64,000 nucleotides of DNA from CAYFVU01 sp964594775 (GTDB lineage: Bacteria; Spirochaetota; Spirochaetia; DSM-16054; Sediminispirochaetaceae): positions 4,099-68,098 of the forward strand of contig CAZQNO010000009.1 in assembly GCA_964594775.1 (NCBI GenBank). The letters run 5' to 3'. Below are positions 7,621 to 16,942 of the stretch, piece by piece. A program made the position numbers and the translations under genes. How positions within the stretch are numbered: position 1 is the first letter of the stretch; each line of letters begins with the position of its first letter. Below the pieces are notes generated by a model. The model was not told the origin of the DNA. It worked only from the letters and a program-made list of their open reading frames with translations, and ran no database searches.

Positions 7621-9363
7621 ATGGAAGAGATGGATAATCAAGAAGTGGTAAAACCCCACAGCGGTCACATAGTTTTTTCTCCCGATCAAATACTTGAACA
7701 TGCGAAGGATGTATCGCGCCGCTTTTCCGAAACCCCCGACTATGCCGTTTTTTACCTCGAGGAACTCTTGAAGAACAACGGTATGGGAGATTCGCAGGAT
7801 GAGAGAATACAGGAGGTTCGAGAGATAGTCGAATCTCTAAGAGCTCATTCCGGGGGGAAAGAAGACTCCGAACTCCAGCGCCTGCAGGAGTTTATCCGCC
7901 GGAAGGATGCCGCTTTGGAACTCCAAAAGGCCTCTCAAGAGATAAGTTTTAGAAAAAGAATAGAGGAATTCTACCTTCCTAAACAGCTCGTTACCGCCAT
8001 TCTCGAAAAGGGAGAAATCCCCTCATCCACAGAGGAGCAATTTGTCGGCATAGCCTTCATCGATATCGCCGATTATACCTACCTCTCGAAGTTTTTAAGT
8101 CCGAACGAAAATCAGATCGTCCTCAACGGTCTCTATGCCGCCTTTAACCACGTGCTCAAGCGCCATGGTGGTTTTCTCAATAAGATCGAGGGCGACAGCC
8201 TCATGTTTCATTTCGGCGGCACCATCGACCCGGAGGTGCAGTCCCTCGATAAGGTGGAGAAGGAGCGCTACATCGCCCGCGAGCTCTTCTACACCTGCAT
8301 CGAGATGCAGCGAGTGGCCTTCCTCTTCAATCAGGCGAACGACCGCTTTCTCTACAACGAAGATGCCGGCACCCGGGAGGCCATCCGGCAAGCCTTTACC
8401 ATTATCGGAGCCATGCGCACCAGCTCGGACCTCTCCCAAGTGATAAACGCCTACTTCCAGATACGGATTCGCATCGGCGCTAATATCGGCGAGGTCACCG
8501 TGGGGAATTTCGGTCCCGAGGGTGCCAAGCAGTGGGACATCATCGGTGTGCCGGTAATCAAGGCCAAGAGGATGGAGGCTACGGCTCCCATCGGCGGTTT
8601 TCGGATTTCCGAAGAGTTCTTCACTGTCTTGAAGGATATCGGAGTGGTGGACGAGTACTACAAGCGTTTCAAGAGAGAAGCGGAAGCCCTCTTCGGCAGC
8701 TTCAAGAACATCACGATGGACGAACTCTTCAGCTTCTGCTCGGTTCTCTTGAAGGACAAGAGAAACGCCGTTTTCAATACCTACAGCGTTCAGGTCAATC
8801 CCGGCCTCCCCGAGGCGATCATGAACCAGGTCGATCTTCTCATCAACAAGGAGGCCGAAGGAGCGCAGCGGATCATCGAGATGCTGAAGTATTACCGGGG
8901 AAACCGCTTCGTCATTAATGGTCTCGAATCGGTCTTTCAGCGGCGGGGAATCAATATCCGTAAGGGAGAGATTCTCTCCATCATTTCGCCTCACTTCTAC
9001 GATAAGCTCAAAAGCCGGCATGATGAGGACGAAGAGGCCACGAACGAAGCCATACACAACGATTTTTCTCTTTTCAACCTCCTCGAACTGTTCGGAAGAC
9101 TGCAGGATACGGTAAAGGTCGACGATATGCCTGAGCGTACGGTCTACGAGTTCACCACCTACGAGCAGTACATGCAGAGCGTCAAAGAGTGGATGAACTA
9201 TGAAAATTCCCACCGGGAGAAGCGGGTCTATCAAAGGACCTACTTCTTTAACTACATTTTCCCCTTGATTTTCTATTCGATTCAGGCAAGTATCTTCGAA
9301 TTTCAGTACCGCTCCGCCGAGCTCACCGAAGTGACGGCGGCCGATGAATCACAAAAGCGTTGA
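7621..9363 (+). CDS. Class III adenylate/guanylate cyclase
   Basis: A 580-residue protein with a class III cyclase domain starting near residue 140. The first metal-binding Asp is in FIDIADYT (D148), and the second lies in GGFLNKIEGDSLMF (D192). Further on, GEVTVGNFG and WDIIGVPVIKAKRMEA match the family's distal strands. The first 130 residues are helical and possibly coiled-coil. The C-terminal 200 residues are unassigned. There is no signal peptide or membrane segment, so it is likely cytosolic. Substrate (ATP or GTP) was not resolved. Two cyclic-nucleotide-domain proteins lie at 61.5-63.2 kb. Its 3' end overlaps trmJ by 41 bp, convergent. Confidence 0.88.
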   Translation: MEEMDNQEVVKPHSGHIVFSPDQILEHAKDVSRRFSETPDYAVFYLEELLKNNGMGDSQDERIQEVREIVESLRAHSGGKEDSELQRLQEFIRRKDAALELQKASQEISFRKRIEEFYLPKQLVTAILEKGEIPSSTEEQFVGIAFIDIADYTYLSKFLSPNENQIVLNGLYAAFNHVLKRHGGFLNKIEGDSLMFHFGGTIDPEVQSLDKVEKERYIARELFYTCIEMQRVAFLFNQANDRFLYNEDAGTREAIRQAFTIIGAMRTSSDLSQVINAYFQIRIRIGANIGEVTVGNFGPEGAKQWDIIGVPVIKAKRMEATAPIGGFRISEEFFTVLKDIGVVDEYYKRFKREAEALFGSFKNITMDELFSFCSVLLKDKRNAVFNTYSVQVNPGLPEAIMNQVDLLINKEAEGAQRIIEMLKYYRGNRFVINGLESVFQRRGINIRKGEILSIISPHFYDKLKSRHDEDEEATNEAIHNDFSLFNLLELFGRLQDTVKVDDMPERTVYEFTTYEQYMQSVKEWMNYENSHREKRVYQRTYFFNYIFPLIFYSIQASIFEFQYRSAELTEVTAADESQKR

Positions 9364-10069
9364 TCCGTTTAAATATTTTTTCGATCTTCACCGATTCGCT
9401 TTGTGAGAGCGAGGCTCGGGTAAAGACATCGGTGAGGAGCCTCCGCACGTCCTCACGCTCCTGCTGTTTGAAGAAATCGAAGTCGTCCAAAGAAGAGACG
9501 ACGCAGTCGCTCAGCTCCTGTACTCGTTTTCGCTCTATAGGAGTATATCTGCCCAAGGCATCACCGAATCCGCGGTAGCAGGCATAGGTACAGACCTGCA
9601 CGGCCTGCGCCAGATTGAGGGAGGGAAAGCGGGGAGAGGAGGGAATGTGGACCGCGGTGCTGCAGAGTTGGAGTTCGTCGTCCCGCAACCCGCTGGACTC
9701 CCTTCCGAAGACCATCGAAACGGTTCCTTCGGCGATCGTATCGGCCTTTTCGACGAACTGTTCCGGCAGATAGGAGAAGTACTTTCGGTACTTTCCCCGC
9801 CGCCGGGTCACTCCCGCCGATAATACGGAATCTGCCAGCGCCTCTTCGAGGGTGGTACAGTACCTCGCATTGTCGAAGAGCTCCTTCGCGTGTACCGCCG
9901 GGGCATATACCCGGTCGAGATGGAAATAGCCGCGTTTCCTTCCCGTGATGCAGAGCCGGGATATGCCCATCGTCTTCATTGCCCTGCAGACCGAGCCGAC
10001 ATTCGCCGAGTCTTGAGGCTCCACTAGAACAATCTGTATACGGTCCAGCTTTTTCTGCATTTCTCCCAT
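9323..10069 (-). CDS. trmJ: tRNA (cytidine/uridine-2'-O-)-methyltransferase, TrmJ type
   Basis: A 248-residue SPOUT-fold SAM-dependent RNA methyltransferase. It shows the N-terminal VLVEPQDSANVGSVCRAMKTMG motif region and then the knot motifs VFGRESSGLRDDEL and SLNLAQAVQVCTYACYR, which fit TrmJ (position 32 of tRNA) better than TrmH. The C-terminal tail is about 80 residues, helical. I start at the ATG at 10069; the ATG at 10060 is also possible, since neither has a well-spaced ribosome-binding site. It is transcribed away from the XRE-cupin gene and their promoters overlap. Confidence 0.85.
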   Translation of the reverse strand: MGEMQKKLDRIQIVLVEPQDSANVGSVCRAMKTMGISRLCITGRKRGYFHLDRVYAPAVHAKELFDNARYCTTLEEALADSVLSAGVTRRRGKYRKYFSYLPEQFVEKADTIAEGTVSMVFGRESSGLRDDELQLCSTAVHIPSSPRFPSLNLAQAVQVCTYACYRGFGDALGRYTPIERKRVQELSDCVVSSLDDFDFFKQQEREDVRRLLTDVFTRASLSQSESVKIEKIFKRINAFVIHRPPSLR

Positions 10070-10088
10070 GGGTTTTTCGCGGCCTCTA

Positions 10089-10117
10089 TTGTCTAGTACT
10101 AAAGATTTGTTTATTAT
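10089..10117 (+). promoter_or_regulatory. Promoter of the XRE-cupin regulator
   Basis: TTGTCT (10089-10094), 17-bp spacer, TATTAT (10112-10117). Predicted start is near 10124. Its -10 occupies the same bases as the trmJ -10 on the other strand. Confidence 0.6.
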
Positions 10118-10141
10118 ATTGAACATCGACGGGATCGTCAA
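10113..10141 (-). promoter_or_regulatory. Promoter of trmJ
   Basis: Minus strand TTGACG (10141-10136), 17-bp spacer, perfect TATAAT (10118-10113). Predicted start is near 10106, giving a 37-base leader. It overlaps the divergent promoter at 10089-10117, so the two polymerase complexes should exclude each other. Confidence 0.65.
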
Positions 10142-10161
10142 AGGGACAGAGGGGTTTGTGA

Positions 10162-10731
10162 ATGAGCGATATACCGCCTTTTCAAATAGGTCGGAACATT
10201 CAGGAAATTCGAAGAAGGCGCAACATGACGCTTGGGCATCTCTCCGGCAAGAGCGGAGTATCCAAGGCAATGCTCTCGCAGATCGAATCGGACAAGGTGA
10301 ATCCCACCGTCGTCACCGTCTGGAAAATCGCAACGGGGCTTCAGGTGGAAATCGAGACCCTTCTCAAAATCGACGGAGAGCTCGAGCGGAAATTCAACAT
10401 AAGCAGGAAAAACGAAATCACCGTTATCGACTCCGAAAACGGTGGTGTTCACATACAGGTACTCTCTCCCATCAGCCAGGTGGAGGACTTAGAGATGTAC
10501 CTCCTCACCTTCGATTCGGGCGGCAGTCTCGAATCGAATCCGCATTTCCCGCGGACGGAAGAGTTCCTTACCGTTATTGAAGGTAACGTAGAAGTGTCGG
10601 CGGGAAACAAGCGAGTCGAACTGGAAGCCGGTGATTTTATAAACTACCACTGCGATATCGATCATGCCATTTTCAACCGACGGCCAAATCCGGCGAAGCT
10701 CCACATGATTGTGAGATTCAATAAGCTTTAG
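10162..10731 (+). CDS. XRE-family regulator with C-terminal cupin domain
   Basis: A 189-residue regulator. The N-terminal helix-turn-helix (about residues 9-65) reads IGRNIQEIRRRRNMTLGHLS and SKAMLSQIESDKVNPTV. A single-stranded cupin at roughly residues 110-180 contains HFPRTEEFLTVIEGNVEV and a metal-site-like HCDIDHAIFN. This architecture usually senses a small molecule and controls nearby or metabolic genes; the ligand is unknown. GAGGGG lies about seven bases before the ATG. Its end overlaps the stop of fabV by 4 bp, convergent, so it could also be a regulator of the fab cluster, which is only a positional suggestion. Confidence 0.88.
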   Translation: MSDIPPFQIGRNIQEIRRRRNMTLGHLSGKSGVSKAMLSQIESDKVNPTVVTVWKIATGLQVEIETLLKIDGELERKFNISRKNEITVIDSENGGVHIQVLSPISQVEDLEMYLLTFDSGGSLESNPHFPRTEEFLTVIEGNVEVSAGNKRVELEAGDFINYHCDIDHAIFNRRPNPAKLHMIVRFNKL

Positions 10732-11948
10732 GAGCCTTCCTCTATATCCGGAAGGTCCGTGTAGGAGAGGTCCTGCCGATAGTCGACACCGGGAACGGCG
10801 AAACCGTGGATTCTCAGAAAATCCTGCTGAAAGGCTTCAATATCCGCCAGCTCGCTGAGGTTCTCATCGTTCACCTCGTGCCACCTTCGTGCAACCTCTT
10901 CTTGCACGTCCTCTCGCATTTCCCAATCGTCTATGCGGATTCTCCCTTCGGTGTCGGTCGGCACCGGCGGCGGCCCAAGGAGCCTGTCGCGGGAGAGGCG
11001 GACCATCTGCTCTCTGCAGCCCTCGTGCAGCCCCTTCTCTTTCATGACCGAAAAGAGGAGCCCGATATAGAGGGGCACCGCCGGTATTACCGAGCTTGCC
11101 CTGGTAACAACGGCCTTATTTACTGAAACATAGGCGCTTCCGCCGATGTCATTGAGAAGATTTTGGCTAAGATCCGCCGCCGCAGCTTCTAAGTCTTCCT
11201 TTGCCCGTCCGATAGTGCCGGAACGGTAGATCCGGTGTGTCACTTCGGGACCGATGTAGGAGTAGGCGAGGCTAGTGCAGCCTTGAGAGAGAAGACCCCG
11301 CTCGGATAGTTTTCGAAGCCAGAGGCTCCAATCCTCGCCGCCCATAACCTTTCGTGTCGCTTCGATCTCTTCCTCAGTAGCCGGCTCAACGGAGCTTTCG
11401 CTGAGCTTGCCGCTCATTAGCTCCAGACCTCTGCTGGTGTAGCCGGAGCCGATGGGTTTGAGGACGGAGCGATAGGTTTCGCCCGTATCGGGATCTATTC
11501 GGAGCCCCGAGGCGAGACTGTAGACGAGAATATCTATCGTACGGCCTTCCTGCTTGAGCAGCGCGGCGATCTTTCCCTTCATCTCGTGGCTGAAGGCGTC
11601 GCCGACAAGGCTGCGGGCGAAGAGGCCGGCCCTTTCTGCTTCACGGTCGAAGGCTTGGTTGTTGTACCAGCCGGGGGTGCCGGACTTTTTCTCCGACGCC
11701 TCCCGTTCGAATGATACATTGATCGTCCCGGCTCCATAGCCGAAGGCCCAGACGATGCGGCTTGCCAGGCCGTAGCCGGTTGACCCGCCGATAACCAGAA
11801 CCGTTTTCGGGGATCCCGGCCTCTTTCCTTCCGTTTCCCGCTCCAGTCCGGCGGCCCGAAGCGCTTCGATCTGGTTTTTCACCTCTTTCACGCAGCCGGC
11901 GGGGTGGGCGTTCATGCAGATTGCGCCGCGAATTTTCGGTTCGATCAT
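10728..11948 (-). CDS. fabV: Enoyl-ACP reductase FabV (trans-2-enoyl reductase)
   Basis: A 406-residue NADH-dependent reductase for the last step of each fatty-acid elongation cycle. A Rossmann motif VIGGSTGYGLASRI lies near residue 52. The FabV/TER active-site pattern Y-X8-K is present at Y241 and K250, with Y231 nearby, and the NNQAF segment follows TPGWY. Length fits the family. The ATG at 11948 has AGGAG upstream and overlaps the fabZ stop by 4 bp. It is the last gene of the fab cluster and is probably its only enoyl reductase in this locus; FabI and FabK are not here. Confidence 0.93.
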   Translation of the reverse strand: MIEPKIRGAICMNAHPAGCVKEVKNQIEALRAAGLERETEGKRPGSPKTVLVIGGSTGYGLASRIVWAFGYGAGTINVSFEREASEKKSGTPGWYNNQAFDREAERAGLFARSLVGDAFSHEMKGKIAALLKQEGRTIDILVYSLASGLRIDPDTGETYRSVLKPIGSGYTSRGLELMSGKLSESSVEPATEEEIEATRKVMGGEDWSLWLRKLSERGLLSQGCTSLAYSYIGPEVTHRIYRSGTIGRAKEDLEAAAADLSQNLLNDIGGSAYVSVNKAVVTRASSVIPAVPLYIGLLFSVMKEKGLHEGCREQMVRLSRDRLLGPPPVPTDTEGRIRIDDWEMREDVQEEVARRWHEVNDENLSELADIEAFQQDFLRIHGFAVPGVDYRQDLSYTDLPDIEEGS

Positions 11949-12387
11949 GATTTTTCTCCTGCCGAGCTGTCTACGAGGCAGAGCCATTGGGCTTCCGCCG
12001 CTAATTCCTCTCCAACAAATGCCTTCCCTGACTGCTTCAGCGTCTTCGGGCTGACCCGGAGATTTTCTATTACAAAGCGCACCTCGTCGCCGGGGCGAAC
12101 CTGTCGGCGGAATTTCGCCTTTTCTACCGTGGCGAGGAAGAAGAGTGCTTCATCGCCGAGGCTCCCCGATGCTCTGACCCCTGCGCCTCCGCACTGGGCC
12201 ATAGACTCAATGAGGATAACACCGGGTACCACGGGGTATCCGGGGAAATGTCCTTTGAAAAAGAATTCATCTTCCCGGTAGTGTTTCTTTCCTACGATCC
12301 TCTCCTCGTCGAAGCTGACGAGGCTGTCTACGAAGAGGAAGGGGTCTCGATGGGGAAGAAGTTGGTAAATGCGCTGCTCTCTTTCGC

Positions 12388-12391
<4 letters not shown>
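11945..12391 (-). CDS. fabZ: 3-hydroxyacyl-ACP dehydratase FabZ
   Basis: A 148-residue hot-dog-fold dehydratase of fatty-acid synthesis. The catalytic His is in GHFPGYPVVPGV (H48) and the catalytic Glu in LIESMAQ (E62), with the LLPHRDPFLFVD N-terminus typical of FabZ. Start and stop overlap fabF and fabV by 4 bp on each side, so translation is tightly coupled within the cluster. No FabA-type isomerase features were seen. Confidence 0.95.
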
Positions 12392-13635
<1,244 letters not shown>

Positions 13636-13651
13636 TCCATTTCCTCCGAAC

Positions 13652-14392
13652 TCACATGCTCAGACCGCCGTCTACCGGCAGCACCTGCCCGCTTATGTAT
13701 GAGGCGCGCTCCGATGCGAGAAAGAGCACCGCTTCGGCCACCTCTTCCGGCTTTCCCGTTCTCCCGAGGGCTATCATCTCGGTCAAAGCGGCTTTTTGTT
13801 CCTCTTTAAGTCCTTCGGTCATCGAGGTATCGATGTAACCGGGGGCTACCACGTTTACCCGCACCCCCCTCGAGGCAAGCTCCTTGGCCAGACTCTTAGA
13901 GAAGCCGATCAAGCCCGCTTTCGAAGCGGCGTAATTGGTCTGACCGGCATTTCCTCCCATCCCGACGATTGAGGAGATGTTGACGATCGAGCCGCTGCGG
14001 CGTTTTATCATCGGCCGCGCCAGCCTGCGGCAAATCCTGAAGGCCGAGCCGAGATTGGTCTGCAGTACGGACTCCCAGTCTTCGTCCTTCATACGGAAGA
14101 TGAGGCCGTCTCTTGTGATTCCCGCATTGTGTACGAGGATGTCAACCTCTCCCTCCTCGAGAATCTTATCGAGGGCCTTCTCTACGGCCGCCGGGTCGCA
14201 AATATCGGTCTCTATCCAGTTGAACCGGCCGCCGGTCTGCTCTGCGGTTTCGGCAAACTTCTTTGCAGAGGGTCCCTCGCTTCTGCTGAGTGAGTATACC
14301 CGGGCGCCTTCCTCCAGGAACCTCTGCACAATCGCCGCGCCTATTCCCCTTGATCCTCCGCTTACGAGGGCGGTTTTTCCTTTTAATTCCAT
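13652..14392 (-). CDS. fabG: 3-oxoacyl-ACP reductase
   Basis: A 246-residue short-chain dehydrogenase that reduces 3-oxoacyl-ACP with NADPH. The cofactor motif SGGSRGIG is at residues 11-18, NAG follows VDILVH, the catalytic Ser is in NISSIVG, and Tyr/Lys are in YAASK. The start is the ATG at 14392 (MELKGKTALV), with AGGGAG upstream. A longer open frame extends back to 14488 through fabD but has no family match. The first 10 bp overlap the end of fabD. Confidence 0.96.
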   Translation of the reverse strand: MELKGKTALVSGGSRGIGAAIVQRFLEEGARVYSLSRSEGPSAKKFAETAEQTGGRFNWIETDICDPAAVEKALDKILEEGEVDILVHNAGITRDGLIFRMKDEDWESVLQTNLGSAFRICRRLARPMIKRRSGSIVNISSIVGMGGNAGQTNYAASKAGLIGFSKSLAKELASRGVRVNVVAPGYIDTSMTEGLKEEQKAALTEMIALGRTGKPEEVAEAVLFLASERASYISGQVLPVDGGLSM

Positions 14393-15309
14393 AAGAGCTC
14401 CCTCTGTGACGGATCGTCCGCGCTTATGCAGGGGACGTCGAAATGCATTTTCGTCCATAGGCCGGACAGAACCTTTCCCGGTCCGCACTCTATGCAGCGT
14501 TCATAGGCGGCCTCGTGAACGGCTCTCATTTCATCGGTCCACCGGACCGGAGAGATTATCTGAAGCGATGCATTGCGGCGGATTTCCCCCGCATCGGTAA
14601 TGATGCCGCCGGTGACGTTGGAAAAGAGCGGCTTTTTCGGTTTGCGGAATTCGATCTCCTCGAGCAGCTCGGCGAATAGGGAAGAGGCTTTCTTCAGCAG
14701 CGGGGTGTGGAAGGGTCCGGAGACCTTCAGCGGAATTACTCTTTTCGCCCCGGCCTCCTTGAGTGCCGCCGCGGCCCTCTCCACTCCGGCCTTCGATCCG
14801 GAAATAACCGTTTGAACGGGAGAGTTGTAGTTTGCCGGGTAGGCGGCGTCGATCTCTTCAACGAGCTGTTCTATCTTCTCCGCTTCCATACCCAGGACGG
14901 CGGCCATCGCGCTCCCTTCGGAGAGTTTAGGATGGGCATCCGCCGCTTCGCTCATCAGTTCTGCGCGTTTGAGCACCAGGGGAAAGAGATCGTGCTCATC
15001 CAATACGCCGGCATCGACGTAGGCGGACCATTCGCCGAGGCTGACGCCGGCGGCACCCGCCGATTCTATACCGCGGCCGCGAAGGTAGCGCAGCAGGGAG
15101 AGATTCATCAAGCTTATTACTATTTGCGTGTTTTTTGTTTCCTTCAGCTCGTTTTCGTCACCTTCGAAGATCATCTTCTTGAGATCCCTCTTCGTCAGCT
15201 CAGAGGCGAGTTCGAAGAGAGAACGGACTTCTTCGTCCTCTTCGTAGAGTTCCTTTCCCATTCCGGGGTACTGAGCGCCCTGTCCGGGATACAGAAAACA
15301 GTTCTTCAT
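14383..15309 (-). CDS. fabD: Malonyl-CoA:ACP transacylase
   Basis: A 308-residue transferase that loads malonate onto ACP. It begins with the GQGAQYPGMG motif. The nucleophile is S90 in GVSLGEW and the catalytic His is H201 in SGPFHTPLL, followed by the NVTGG segment. The usual GHSxGE motif has Val in place of the first His; since GLSLGE variants are common in other bacteria I do not take this as loss of function. Ribosome-binding site GGGAGG precedes the ATG, 11 bp downstream of the fabH stop. Confidence 0.95.
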   Translation of the reverse strand: MKNCFLYPGQGAQYPGMGKELYEEDEEVRSLFELASELTKRDLKKMIFEGDENELKETKNTQIVISLMNLSLLRYLRGRGIESAGAAGVSLGEWSAYVDAGVLDEHDLFPLVLKRAELMSEAADAHPKLSEGSAMAAVLGMEAEKIEQLVEEIDAAYPANYNSPVQTVISGSKAGVERAAAALKEAGAKRVIPLKVSGPFHTPLLKKASSLFAELLEEIEFRKPKKPLFSNVTGGIITDAGEIRRNASLQIISPVRWTDEMRAVHEAAYERCIECGPGKVLSGLWTKMHFDVPCISADDPSQRELLWN

Positions 15310-15320
15310 ATTCCCTCCCT

Positions 15321-16304
15321 TTACCAGCGGATGAGATTGCCGCCGAAGGTAAGACCCGCTCCGAAGCCGATGAACATGAGGAGGTCTCCCCGATTGAGTT
15401 TTCCCGATTCGTTGAGCTCGTTCAGGGCTATGGGAATCGAGGCGGCCGAAGTGTTTGCGTATTCCTCGATGTTGAGAAAAAACTTTTCCATTGGAATTTT
15501 TAGACGCTTCGCCGCGGCCTGAATGATGCGGACATTGGCCTGGTGGGGCACGATCCAGGTGATATCGTCAATGGAAAGGGCGTTTCTCTCGAGCAGTTTG
15601 GAGATGAGCTCGGTATTGACCCGGACGGCGAAGTTGTAGACCTTCCTTCCGTCCATCTGAACGAAGAGATCCTCTTCGCGGGTCGATGAGAGGTCTATCG
15701 GATCCCGTGAACCGCCTGACTTTCTTATGAGGTAGTGGGCTCCGGAACCCTCCGAGCCTAAAAGAGAATCCACCATGCCGCGGTCGTTCGATTCGGTCTT
15801 AGAGATGACTGCCGCTCCCGCGCCGTCTCCGAAGAGGACGCAGGTGTTCCTGTCCTTCCAGTTTGTTACCTTCGAGAGGGCCTCCACTCCGACGAGGAGA
15901 ATATTGCGGAAGCTGCCGCCCTTGAGCATGCTGCATGCCGTTTCCACGCCGTAGACGAAGCCGGTGCAGCCGGCGACGAGGTCGAAGGCCCCGGCATGCT
16001 GCAGCCCGAGCCGTTCCTGTACGATAGAAGCGGTGGAGGGAAATCCTAAATAGTCCGGCGAGGCGGTGGCGATAATCAACAGATCTATTTCCTGCGGATC
16101 GATCTCCGCCCGTTCCAATGCTTTTTGCGCCGCAGGTACGGCGAGATCGCTGGCCGCCTCATCGGGGCCGCAGAGGTGGCGGGAGCCGATTCCGGTGTGA
16201 GAGCGAATCCACTCGTCGGAGGTGTCGATCTGTTCGGCTAGTTCATCGTTCGTTACCCGTCGCTGCGGCACATGCGCGGCTACAGAGCGAATATATGCAT
16301 TCAT
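15321..16304 (-). CDS. fabH: 3-oxoacyl-ACP synthase III (KAS III)
   Basis: A 327-residue initiating condensing enzyme (acetyl-CoA + malonyl-ACP). The catalytic triad is complete: C113 in VAGCTGF, H254 in VPHQANVRI and N284 in YANTSAAS. The GFGAGLTFGG C-terminus is typical. GGGAGGA lies about six bases upstream of the ATG. It is the first gene of the leftward fab cluster and faces the region with twin palindromes. A TTGACG hexamer at 16380-16375 on this strand has no convincing -10 at the right distance, so its promoter remains undefined. Confidence 0.96.
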   Translation of the reverse strand: MNAYIRSVAAHVPQRRVTNDELAEQIDTSDEWIRSHTGIGSRHLCGPDEAASDLAVPAAQKALERAEIDPQEIDLLIIATASPDYLGFPSTASIVQERLGLQHAGAFDLVAGCTGFVYGVETACSMLKGGSFRNILLVGVEALSKVTNWKDRNTCVLFGDGAGAAVISKTESNDRGMVDSLLGSEGSGAHYLIRKSGGSRDPIDLSSTREEDLFVQMDGRKVYNFAVRVNTELISKLLERNALSIDDITWIVPHQANVRIIQAAAKRLKIPMEKFFLNIEEYANTSAASIPIALNELNESGKLNRGDLLMFIGFGAGLTFGGNLIRW

Positions 16305-16406
16305 TGCTAGTCCTCCCAGTTTTTTCGGCGAACTACGGACTAATTATGCTACAGAATCCATACATAGCCCGATCCGTCAAGGGGGTATACGCGCATTTCG
16401 GCGGAT

Positions 16407-16427
16407 TTATCGGTTTGTGGCCGAAAA
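16407..16427. promoter_or_regulatory. Palindromic operator, copy 1 (fabH-accB intergenic region)
   Basis: An imperfect palindrome with arms TTATCGGT and GCCGAAAA around a 5-bp centre. It closely resembles copy 2, whose centre is exactly 40 bp away. The regulator is unknown; the sequence does not resemble the FapR or FabT sites I know. Confidence 0.55.
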
Positions 16428-16446
16428 AAAATCGTCAATAGCGGGT

Positions 16447-16467
16447 TTTTCGGTTGACGACCGAAAA
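16447..16467. promoter_or_regulatory. Palindromic operator, copy 2, next to the accB promoter
   Basis: A perfect palindrome: arms TTTTCGGT and ACCGAAAA around TGACG. It sits just upstream of a -10-like TATAGT at 16473-16478, in the place of an accB -35 element, so a bound repressor would block polymerase. Confidence 0.6.
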
Positions 16468-16508
16468 CAACTTATAGTAGCCTCTCGTGGTAAGCGGTGG
16501 AGGAATTG

Positions 16509-16928
16509 ATGAAGAAGGATGAAATAATAGAATTAATGCATACTATGGATTCGAGCGCTCTGGCCGAAATGAGATTGAAGGACGGAGAGTTCGAACTGGT
16601 CCTGAAAAAGCAGGGAGATCTGCCGGCTCCTGCCGTTCCCGTGAAAAGAAGTCTTTCGGAAAATGAGGAAGCGGCGGAAAAAAAGACGGAAACGATCGAT
16701 GCACCGATCGTCGGCACCTTCTACCGTGCCGCATCACCGGATTCGCCCCCCTTCGCCGAAGAGGGGCAGGAGGTGGCGGAGGGGGAAACCCTCTGCATCA
16801 TCGAGGCAATGAAGGTGATGAATGAGCTGGAAGCCGAATTCCCCTGTCGTATCGGCAGGGTATTGGTAGAGAATCAGCAGATGGTAGAATATGGAACACC
16901 GCTTTTCGAAATAGAGCGCCTTTCCTAA
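16509..16928 (+). CDS. accB: Biotin carboxyl carrier protein of acetyl-CoA carboxylase
   Basis: A 139-residue carrier of the biotin prosthetic group. The biotinyl domain covers about residues 65-139, with the modified lysine K102 in EAMKVMNE and the conserved GTFYRAASPDSPPF strand before it. The N-terminal 40 residues resemble the dimerisation helices of BCCP, linked by a short Pro/Ala/Glu-rich hinge. I choose the ATG at 16509, four bases after GGAGGA; an in-frame GTG at 16497 overlaps that ribosome-binding site. First gene of the rightward acc operon. Confidence 0.96.
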   Translation: MKKDEIIELMHTMDSSALAEMRLKDGEFELVLKKQGDLPAPAVPVKRSLSENEEAAEKKTETIDAPIVGTFYRAASPDSPPFAEEGQEVAEGETLCIIEAMKVMNELEAEFPCRIGRVLVENQQMVEYGTPLFEIERLS

Positions 16929-16942
16929 GCAGGTAGAGCGGT

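Noticed and set aside
8095..9234. Long minus-strand open frame (379 codons) opposite the cyclase
   Set aside because: Shadow of a coding gene. It has no family motif and no ribosome-binding site, and its sense strand has clear catalytic motifs. The same applies to the long antisense frames at 2117-3037, 4016-4987, 6186-7373 and 41906-42787.
15030..15060. FabD active site GVSLGE in place of GHSLGE as a sign of inactivity
   Set aside because: S90 and H201 are intact, and non-His residues at this position are common in FabD of other bacteria.
16454..16478. TTGACG with TATAGT as a promoter for accB
   Set aside because: The spacer is only 13 bp, too short. TATAGT may be a -10 with a poor -35; TTGACG is better explained as part of the palindrome's centre.
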